Below are positions 56,705-64,000 of a stretch of 64,000 bases of DNA, one piece after another. The position numbers and the translations under genes were made by a program. The DNA comes from Candidatus Omnitrophota bacterium. GTDB taxonomy: Bacteria; Ratteibacteria; UBA8468; B48-G9; DTJG01. Each line of letters starts with the position of its first letter. The first letter of the stretch is position 1. The stretch spans positions 1 to 64,000 of the forward strand of contig JAMWCD010000005.1 in the NCBI GenBank assembly GCA_023818965.1, read 5' to 3'. The notes beneath the pieces are model-generated. The model did not search any database. It saw only the letters and a list, made by a program, of their open reading frames with translations, and was not told the DNA's origin.

Positions 56705-58716
56705 TTTTCCATCTCCTTGAGTTTTTGGTTTGCCATATCTGATATCTGTGACTGTGGAAAATTTTCAATCACTTTTTCAAACATTTTCTTTGCATTTTCT
56801 CTGTCTCCTTTTTCAAGGTAAATTTCACCTTTTAAATACATTGCCCAGCCGTAATATGGATTACTACTATCGGATATTTTTTGAAATGTTTCAAGTTCTC
56901 TGAATGCTTTATCATAATCCTTTTTCATCAGATATGCCCTTGCAGTCAGTATTGACCAGTTTCCCTTTAATTTGCAAACAGGTATTTCATTTGCCCACAG
57001 TGAAAGTTTATCAATCGCAGTGGTAAAATCATTTTTTTTCAAATAAAAAAGAACCATTTGAGAATACATACCTGATTTTTTTTCAATATCTGTGTCCAAC
57101 AGTACACTTTCATAAAATTTCAAAGAATTTTTTGTATCTGCCCTGTATCTTGCTACATCACCAAGTCCTATGGTGGCAGACCTTTTTAGTTTTATATCAA
57201 CGTTATTATCTGAAATAATTGAAAGAAATTGTTGTTCTGCTTTATCAATTTCCCCTGTTTCAAGATACACCAGCCCCAGTTTTAATTTTGCCTCTGGAAG
57301 ATTTTTTTCATTGATAATTTTTTTGTAAATTTTTTCAGCATCAGGATATTTTTTTATCTGCATTGCAAGGTCACCTGCTATAAAGGCAACATTGATATGC
57401 TGTTTTTCCTCAAGGTTTCTTGTTTCAAGTTCCTTATAGCAATCAAATTCACCATCCTTTTTATCATAACTATTATAAATCCCAGCAAGTGCAAAAAGTT
57501 CTTCATCAGGCAATTGTGAAAGGTTGAATTTACCAAATTCTTCCATGTACTCATTGTATGACCTCGAATATAATGCAGAAATTCCATAATCCTGTTCTGC
57601 CTTTATCTTCATTGAAATACTGTCAGTATTTCCATCCTTATCAGTGATTTTCAGATTCACAGTATAGGGTTTTTTTAAAAAATAGGTATGCACAGGATTT
57701 TTTTCATTGCTGGTCTGACCATCGCCAAAATCCCAGTGCCACGATGCGATTTCACTTTTTCCTGTAGATGTGTCATTGAATTTGAATGTTACAAGTTCCC
57801 ATTTTTCCCTGTAAAGATAATTTATATTCTGCCAGGTAAAACTTGCACAGATACCTGAATTTACTTTTTCAATACGATTGACTTTTGCTTCATAAACAGG
57901 CAGAAAAAACTTTTCATCGATGACATTGAATTGCTTATCTTCAAACTTTTTTATTGCTGCAACTGCATAATGCCACCCAGGAAATTCAAGATGATAGTAA
58001 ACAAGCCTATGGAGTCCTGGTTCAAGTTCAACCGTACCAGAGTGCTCAGGTCTGATAAATGATTCTACCCAGTGTCTTCCTGGCCAGGAAGCAACCTTCT
58101 TATCATCAACAAAAATAAAGGATGCGCCTGTTGAAGTAGTGCCAAAAGAAATTGTTTCTTTTTTGTCAAGATAAAAATATCCTGTATAGACCCTGAGGAA
58201 ATAGCCCGATTGCGTAATTGGATTTGTGGCATCAAATATCTGTTTTCTGAATGTCGCATTGATAAAATATTTCCTCTGCATGCTTTCATCAATGATTTTT
58301 TTGCAACTCTCCCAGGAATTAACATCATCTCCTTGCAATGCATATAATTCAAGCAAAAGCCCTCTCTTTGGCTTATAATTTGATTCAACAGGCACTGCAT
58401 CTGACTTCCCGCAAAAAAAATAATATTTTTTTCCAGATGCAGGAAAACAAATTTCATAATAATTTCCTGGGCCGATTTTTGCTATAAAAAATTCAATATC
58501 CTTTCCATTTTCATCAGTGATTCTGATATCAGAACCATCGTCTTTTGCAGGACAGAAAATTTTAATAATTCCAGCATGTTCAACAGGGACACTGTCGAGT
58601 TCATCAGTTAAAATGATTTCTGCTCGATATTTGTAACCGTCAAGCCATACAGATGAAAAGGCAATCGTAGAGAAAAAGAAAAACAGAAAAGTTATCAAAA
58701 GGTTTTTATTTTTCAT
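56701..58716 (-). CDS. Secreted PA14-like/PKD/TPR multidomain protein
   Basis: PA14-like RVYTGYFYLDKKETISFGTTSTGASFIFVDDKKVASWPG; PKD ASWHWDFGDGQTSNEKNPVHTY; C-terminal TPR array. Confidence 0.7.
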   Translation of the reverse strand: MKNKNLLITFLFFFFSTIAFSSVWLDGYKYRAEIILTDELDSVPVEHAGIIKIFCPAKDDGSDIRITDENGKDIEFFIAKIGPGNYYEICFPASGKKYYFFCGKSDAVPVESNYKPKRGLLLELYALQGDDVNSWESCKKIIDESMQRKYFINATFRKQIFDATNPITQSGYFLRVYTGYFYLDKKETISFGTTSTGASFIFVDDKKVASWPGRHWVESFIRPEHSGTVELEPGLHRLVYYHLEFPGWHYAVAAIKKFEDKQFNVIDEKFFLPVYEAKVNRIEKVNSGICASFTWQNINYLYREKWELVTFKFNDTSTGKSEIASWHWDFGDGQTSNEKNPVHTYFLKKPYTVNLKITDKDGNTDSISMKIKAEQDYGISALYSRSYNEYMEEFGKFNLSQLPDEELFALAGIYNSYDKKDGEFDCYKELETRNLEEKQHINVAFIAGDLAMQIKKYPDAEKIYKKIINEKNLPEAKLKLGLVYLETGEIDKAEQQFLSIISDNNVDIKLKRSATIGLGDVARYRADTKNSLKFYESVLLDTDIEKKSGMYSQMVLFYLKKNDFTTAIDKLSLWANEIPVCKLKGNWSILTARAYLMKKDYDKAFRELETFQKISDSSNPYYGWAMYLKGEIYLEKGDRENAKKMFEKVIENFPQSQISDMANQKLKEMEK

Positions 58717-59651
58717 TTTTTTACAGGCACCATTGATATATCTGAAAACCATACCTTACCAGGACTTCCATAAACATAAAGTTTTAACCGAAACCATTTG
58801 ACATCAGGATTTTTAAAGGTGACATTTCTTACCTGTGTTTGCCATGATTGATTTGCCGGTTGATGATAGAAACATTCATTTCTTTCAATTCTTCGTTTTC
58901 TTCCTTTTACGATTCCCCATCCTTCAACAAAAATGATAATGGTTGGTCCTGATGTTTTTGTTCTCACTGTTAACACATAATCAGAAGGAGATGTAATTTC
59001 ATTGAAAACAGAATATACCCAGTATCCTTCGTTTTCAGCAGTTCGTCTATCAACGTCATACATCAGAAATTTCTGTGATGAATCCCAGTAAGCCCTATCA
59101 TCAAGTATTTTCCATCCATACGGGATTTTTCCCTCACCTTCAGAAAAATCACCATTGATAATCATATTATCATTTTTTTTTGTTCCCTTTGTCGGAAGTA
59201 CTGTGAAAAGTACTGAATTTGAACTTTTATCCATCCAGTGAAGTTTTACATCAAATGTTGCTGGAAGTTTGACAGGATAATAGTCATAAAAAAATGGTAT
59301 CTGTATTTGATAACTTTCACCTGGTTTAAGAATTACAGGTTTGTAATCAGGATTTGTTTCAGGGCTGTGCGGTTTTGGTTCAGGTGGCATATGATTTGTA
59401 AAATTTTCAATTTCAGTGCCCCTGATTTCAAGTTTGTGAAGATTTCCTATGTACATCCAGTTCTGTTCTCTTGGTTGCAGAAATTCAATGATATAACTTT
59501 CTGTGCAGGTTGAATCGTTGGTAATCGTAAGATTGAGTAATATCTGTTGTTCTTCCTGATATACCTGTTGCGGACTTTTCAGTGAAAGTTGCATTCCGAA
59601 CAAAGATGAAAGAAAACAAAACATTATATTACCTGCCAGAAATGCTTTCAT
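58713..59651 (-). CDS. Secreted hypothetical protein with CBM-like C-terminal segment
   Basis: 312 aa; NMIINGDFSEGEGKIPYGWKI pattern. Confidence 0.5.
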   Translation of the reverse strand: MKAFLAGNIMFCFLSSLFGMQLSLKSPQQVYQEEQQILLNLTITNDSTCTESYIIEFLQPREQNWMYIGNLHKLEIRGTEIENFTNHMPPEPKPHSPETNPDYKPVILKPGESYQIQIPFFYDYYPVKLPATFDVKLHWMDKSSNSVLFTVLPTKGTKKNDNMIINGDFSEGEGKIPYGWKILDDRAYWDSSQKFLMYDVDRRTAENEGYWVYSVFNEITSPSDYVLTVRTKTSGPTIIIFVEGWGIVKGRKRRIERNECFYHQPANQSWQTQVRNVTFKNPDVKWFRLKLYVYGSPGKVWFSDISMVPVKK

Positions 59652-62370
59652 AGTATTTTCTCACAATTTCTTCATATCCTGCAGGAATTTTTTCATCCCA
59701 CATACTTCCAAGTTCCTTTTTCTTTTTTTCTACTTTTTCAGAATTTTCAACCCTGACAATTGCCTGATGTGTTAAAATCTGCTGCGCCTGTTTCAGATTT
59801 GAAACTACCATCTGGTTTGTTGTCAAAAGATTGTTATACCTACCCTCTTTCAATTGAATACTGAATTGTTTCATTGAAGAAATTGCCCTCTCAAGTTGGG
59901 GATTATACACATTCAATATTTTCAGTTCTCTTTCAAGTTTTTCTGCCTTTTCAATGAGTTTTGCCTGTTTATCTGCCATTTCAGCATATTTAAAGGATAA
60001 ATCCTGTACAGGTCCTTTTAATCCCATTGGTCCCCATCCACTCATTTTGCCTCCACCTGTTGGACCAATTTGATTTTCAGGACTCGAGTCCTGGACCTGA
60101 CCTGGTTCAATGTTATCAGGCGTGAGTCGTGCAGGTGTTTGTCTACCTCCTTTTCCCTGTGCTGTTTTTTCAACCATTTCACCGTATGACCTTCCTGTTC
60201 TTCCTTCTCCACTTCTTCCACCAATTTCCTGCTGATTTGGTAATACATTGCCAGTAATGCCCTTTGCACTCATATTGCTGATTGAACCATCCATTGCCAT
60301 CCATCCTGCTCCTTTATCTAAACTATCCATCCATGAACTTGTGATATCTTCAATTTCTTCTGTCATATCTTCTACCTGTTCTATCAAGTCGCCAATAATG
60401 TCTTCAAGTTCTGATGGTAATTCTGCTTCTGGCGCTGTAGTTGGTTTTGATGGTTCTTGATGATCCCATTTGATTGAATCAGGTGCCTCAGCAAGCCACC
60501 TTTCAAGATTTGCAACAAGTTCTTTTGCAAGTTCAAGACCCATCTGTGATTCCTGTATCGGGATGGTTACTGGTTTACCTCTTGTGATAGCATCTGATGC
60601 TGCCTGAAGGTGTGATATCATTTCAACAAATTCATCAGCAAGAGTGAATTTTCCCTGGGTCTGTTGCGCAAGTTTATTGAGGTCATTCACCAGTTTCTGA
60701 AACATTTCAGCCCATTTTTTTTCCTGTTCAGCAATATTCTGTAATTCTGATGAATCAGCGGCATTTCGTATTTTTCCAAGTTTTTTTGCTGCCTCAACAA
60801 CCTTTTTTTGTTCTTCAATGAATTTTTCAAGAAGTTTTTTTGCCTGTTCCATCTGTTGCTGTTGTTTCTGATCCTGTTGTGAATTTTTTCTTGATGCGAT
60901 GTCTTTTGGGGCTGCGCCAGGAGAATAAACGAAGTAAACAGAAGAACGACCTGTGTTTCCATCAGGTGAATAATCAGTACATTCAGCATAATAGGCGATT
61001 TTTGGATATCCTGAAGGTATCTTCAAAGAAGCATTTACTGTCATTTCTCTATTTTTGTTGCCTGAGATTTGATAAAAGACCCTGTCACTACTTGAAATTT
61101 CTCCTTCTCCAGTATGGATTTTCAATCGCACTGAATTGATACCAAAATCATCTGAAATCTTTAGTTTCAAAGGTATTACTGTGTTTGCGCCTGATACAAT
61201 ATCTTTGCCGGGTGAAATGAATTCACAGAATGGAATCTGATCAAAAATTAGATTGATTTTTTCTTTTGGACTGGAAAGTGTTTTCTTCAGTATCGGGTCA
61301 TAATAGACAATCTGATAAAATGTTGCATCGTTAACAGTAAACTTGAATGACTTCACCTTTGAAATTCCTCTGTTGACTATTGATTCACCTGTCCCAAAAA
61401 CAAACATTGTGTTTCCTGCAGGGTTGGTGAAGAAAAACTCCGCTGTAACCTTTGTCCCTTTGAGTGCACTGATTTCTGAAAAATCTTTTTCTATTGTTTT
61501 TGTTCCAAGTCCGGTATACGAAGGATACTCAAAAGTAAGTTTCATTTTTTTAATCAGTGTTTTATCCATTACCTTTACCTGATACCAGAAAGTCCTTTTG
61601 TTGTTCGCTGTAATTCTGTAAGAGAAATTTGAGACAACCTCAGGAAAAGTATATACAAAACTATCGCCTTCTTGAGTCATAATCTCTTTTTTGCTTGTTT
61701 TGTTTTTTATTTCAATTGTTGGTATCCCTGGATTTTTTAATTTTGCTCGTATGACAAGTGGGGAGCCCCTTTCAATGGAGCAATTTCCTGGTTCAACAAT
61801 GATATCTGATGCAAATTTACCAGGCAAAAGAATTCTTAAAAAAACATTTTTCCCTGAATCAGGGGCTATTGCAAATGAAATAGCAAAGATAGCAAAAAGA
61901 GATAATGCAATGATATAAATTTTTCTTGTTTTTCTTCTGTCAAAAAGGTTTTCTATACCGAAATTTGAAAGTGCACTGATGGTTTTTTCCTGAAGGATAC
62001 GAATAAAAATTTCAGGGTATTTTTCTGTTTTCCTGCTCAATTGAACTGAATTTATCAAAAGATTGTTAAGTGATGGAAGTTTTTTCTCTATTTTCAATGC
62101 AATGAAATCAGGAGAAATTTCTGAATACTTCCAGAAAATATACCAGATGCGAACCACAAGTGAGACCATAAGAAACAGGATAAAGTATCTGTAAAAACTG
62201 GTATAAAGAGCAGTAAATGGAAGCAATTTATCAAGTATTACCACCACAGCAAAAACAAATAAAATCGCAGACAGGAAAATTAGAATACTTTCCCTGACCT
62301 TGATATTTTTTTCAACATTCTTATAACCTGCAAGATACCCGTAAATATAATCAATGATTTTTCCGTCCAT
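59629..62370 (-). CDS. DUF4175-like membrane protein with coiled-coil Gln/Lys-rich region
   Basis: 913 aa; N-terminal TM helices, repeated Ig-like segments, long coiled coil (QQDQKQQQQMEQAKKLLEKFIEEQKKVVEAAKKL). Confidence 0.55.
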   Translation of the reverse strand: MDGKIIDYIYGYLAGYKNVEKNIKVRESILIFLSAILFVFAVVVILDKLLPFTALYTSFYRYFILFLMVSLVVRIWYIFWKYSEISPDFIALKIEKKLPSLNNLLINSVQLSRKTEKYPEIFIRILQEKTISALSNFGIENLFDRRKTRKIYIIALSLFAIFAISFAIAPDSGKNVFLRILLPGKFASDIIVEPGNCSIERGSPLVIRAKLKNPGIPTIEIKNKTSKKEIMTQEGDSFVYTFPEVVSNFSYRITANNKRTFWYQVKVMDKTLIKKMKLTFEYPSYTGLGTKTIEKDFSEISALKGTKVTAEFFFTNPAGNTMFVFGTGESIVNRGISKVKSFKFTVNDATFYQIVYYDPILKKTLSSPKEKINLIFDQIPFCEFISPGKDIVSGANTVIPLKLKISDDFGINSVRLKIHTGEGEISSSDRVFYQISGNKNREMTVNASLKIPSGYPKIAYYAECTDYSPDGNTGRSSVYFVYSPGAAPKDIASRKNSQQDQKQQQQMEQAKKLLEKFIEEQKKVVEAAKKLGKIRNAADSSELQNIAEQEKKWAEMFQKLVNDLNKLAQQTQGKFTLADEFVEMISHLQAASDAITRGKPVTIPIQESQMGLELAKELVANLERWLAEAPDSIKWDHQEPSKPTTAPEAELPSELEDIIGDLIEQVEDMTEEIEDITSSWMDSLDKGAGWMAMDGSISNMSAKGITGNVLPNQQEIGGRSGEGRTGRSYGEMVEKTAQGKGGRQTPARLTPDNIEPGQVQDSSPENQIGPTGGGKMSGWGPMGLKGPVQDLSFKYAEMADKQAKLIEKAEKLERELKILNVYNPQLERAISSMKQFSIQLKEGRYNNLLTTNQMVVSNLKQAQQILTHQAIVRVENSEKVEKKKKELGSMWDEKIPAGYEEIVRKYYESISGR

Positions 62371-62410
62371 TTTTCCCTTTTTTATTAGACAGAAAAAAAC
62401 TTCTCTGTGT

Positions 62411-64000
62411 TTATAATATATTACCCTGTCTTCTTAAAAACCAGCAAATTGATAGTATCACGAAAATTAATGGTATTAGATATTTTTCTGTTTCATCTGT
62501 AACTGCCAGTTTTGCTCGTATTGTATTTTTTCTCAGGGAAAGTGTTTTTTTCAGTCCATCGGCATTCTCAACAGAAAAATACTGTCCACCAGAAATTTCT
62601 GCCAGTTTCTTTAAGTAAATGTCATCCATTCCAGGGTCTTCTGTTTCACTTCCCTGTTTTGTTACAACAATTTCCTTTTTATTGATTTTTTTATTTCCTT
62701 CAGCGCAAATGATGTATACACCCTCTTTTTCTGGAACAAATGATGCCGTGTTATTTTCAGGATTGAGGTTTAATTCAAAATTGTCAGGACCATTTACATA
62801 TGCCTTGAATGGATTGGGCTTGCCATTGAATGCAAAATTAATGTTTACTTTTTCACCTTTTGCAAAAATCCTTTTGTCCAGAATAATATCAGGCACTTGA
62901 TCTCCGATTTTCAGATAATTGTCAGGATTGCAAAGAAACCTGATAATTCTTCCCCAGAATTTTTCATAAGCAATTTTTTCATTTCCATCTGCTCCATAAT
63001 ACCATTTCCATGTGCAATCAGTGCCCACAATAACACATTTTCCTTTTGCTCTTATTGTTGCAACAAGAATTGGAGTATTTTTTTGTCCTGAATCTTCCAT
63101 CAATACAATACCTCCAGGTTTTATGCCAGTCAGCATATTGATTCTGTCAAGCAGTGGTAATGGTTGAAACGGCTCAAAAATTGAAAGATTTTTTCCTTCA
63201 TCAGTGATTTGTGGTTTAATCGGACCTGAAACAAATAAGGTTTCATTTTGCGTTGTTTTCACAGGGATTAGTTCCTTGATAGATGCCCTATTCAGACCTT
63301 TAAGAAAATTTTCTCCACCAAGGAACAAAACACCCGTGCCCTTTTTCTCTATCGTATCTGCAAGATTAGAAATATCATTGTCTGAAAATGATGAAAAATC
63401 AATATCCCCGAATATGATGATGTCAAAGTTTTCAAGAAATTTTTCATCCGCAAGGATATTTGACGGAATATTAATTGTTTTTCCACCTGTTTGTTGAAAA
63501 GTGGATTCACCAACCCGTACAAGAGAACATGTATCAAGTTTTTTGTCTGACTCAAGAAATCTTTTGAGAAATTTATACTCCCAGCGAAGTGAGCCCTCAA
63601 CATAAAGAACATGAATTACTGGTGAAATGACCCTAACAAGAAATATAAATCTGTTATTTTCAAGATTTGTTTCTCCAATGCCAGGCTGAACTGAGACCTC
63701 ATAAATGTAATCACCTGGTGAAAGTGAAGGAACTTCAAAATCAACACTGACGAAATTTGATGTCATTTCAATATTTTTTCCCTGAATTAATTTTCCATTT
63801 TCTTTTAATGAGACAGCAATTTTTTCGTTATCAAATCCTTTCTGGCTGATTACTGGACTGATTTTTAATGTTTCTCCTTCATACAGGGGAGAGTTAGTTA
63901 TAACGGTTGATACTGCAAGGTCCTTTGCGTGTGCCTGACCAATTCCAATAGTATACACAGGCAGAGTTAAGTTGTTTTTCAAATCCTGCCAGGAGACAAA
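62411..64000 (-). CDS. VWA/glutamine-amidotransferase-like membrane protein, truncated at window edge
   Basis: Frame stays open to 64000 (…FVSWQDLKNNLTLPVYTIGIGQ); LPVYTIGIG looks like the end of a VWA domain; C-terminal TM helix. The listed TTG start at 63982 is probably internal. Confidence 0.6.
   Translation of the reverse strand, partial: FVSWQDLKNNLTLPVYTIGIGQAHAKDLAVSTVITNSPLYEGETLKISPVISQKGFDNEKIAVSLKENGKLIQGKNIEMTSNFVSVDFEVPSLSPGDYIYEVSVQPGIGETNLENNRFIFLVRVISPVIHVLYVEGSLRWEYKFLKRFLESDKKLDTCSLVRVGESTFQQTGGKTINIPSNILADEKFLENFDIIIFGDIDFSSFSDNDISNLADTIEKKGTGVLFLGGENFLKGLNRASIKELIPVKTTQNETLFVSGPIKPQITDEGKNLSIFEPFQPLPLLDRINMLTGIKPGGIVLMEDSGQKNTPILVATIRAKGKCVIVGTDCTWKWYYGADGNEKIAYEKFWGRIIRFLCNPDNYLKIGDQVPDIILDKRIFAKGEKVNINFAFNGKPNPFKAYVNGPDNFELNLNPENNTASFVPEKEGVYIICAEGNKKINKKEIVVTKQGSETEDPGMDDIYLKKLAEISGGQYFSVENADGLKKTLSLRKNTIRAKLAVTDETEKYLIPLIFVILSICWFLRRQGNIL

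Noticed and set aside
1-64000. CRISPR array, rRNA, phage or defence island
   Set aside because: No regularly spaced direct repeats, no rRNA-like conserved stretches, and no recognisable phage, transposase or restriction genes in the ORF set.

Overview
AT-rich bacterial chromosomal window with about 40 protein-coding genes and one tRNA. No rRNA, CRISPR array or intact mobile element was seen. Main blocks: (1) 0.2-8.9 kb (-) and 9.0-15.6 kb (+): secreted glycan-degradation-type genes, namely two DUF4838-type proteins, a sialidase-like propeller, a beta-galactosidase-like protein split by a frameshift at a T7 run, a PflA-like radical SAM protein and a DUF5060-type glycosidase. (2) 15.7-21.3 kb: alanine dehydrogenase, class III aminotransferase, Gfo/Idh/MocA oxidoreductase, membrane pyrophosphatase. 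(3) 21.4-25.7 kb: a very large secreted HEMGH protein with CARDB-like, choice-of-anchor-D-like and dockerin-like modules. (4) 25.8-31.1 kb: MgtA-like P-type ATPase and a third DUF4838 protein. (5) 32.2-47.7 kb: a same-strand array encoding a group 4 [NiFe] hydrogenase with a full complex-I-like membrane arm (L/M/N-like, J, K, A, B, C, D, H, I), followed by hydrogenase protease and HypA-B-F-C-D-E. The large subunit keeps both CxxC metal-binding motifs, so it reads as a hydrogenase and not as complex I. HypA is only about 86 aa and lacks the usual CxxC...CxxC zinc domain. (6) 47.7-64 kb: HD protein, FlgO/CsgG-like protein, DUF47/Pit phosphate pair, tRNA(CAU), half-size TauE, M14 carboxypeptidase with dockerin, FAD oxidoreductase, a PA14/PKD/TPR-like protein, and a DUF4175/VWA-type module running off the right edge. 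The strongest leads are the complex-I-like hydrogenase locus with its zinc-domain-less HypA, the homopolymer frameshift, the mosaic codon usage inside the 1414-aa protein, and the iterated repeats at the left edge. All family names come from recognising motifs by eye; no database search was run.
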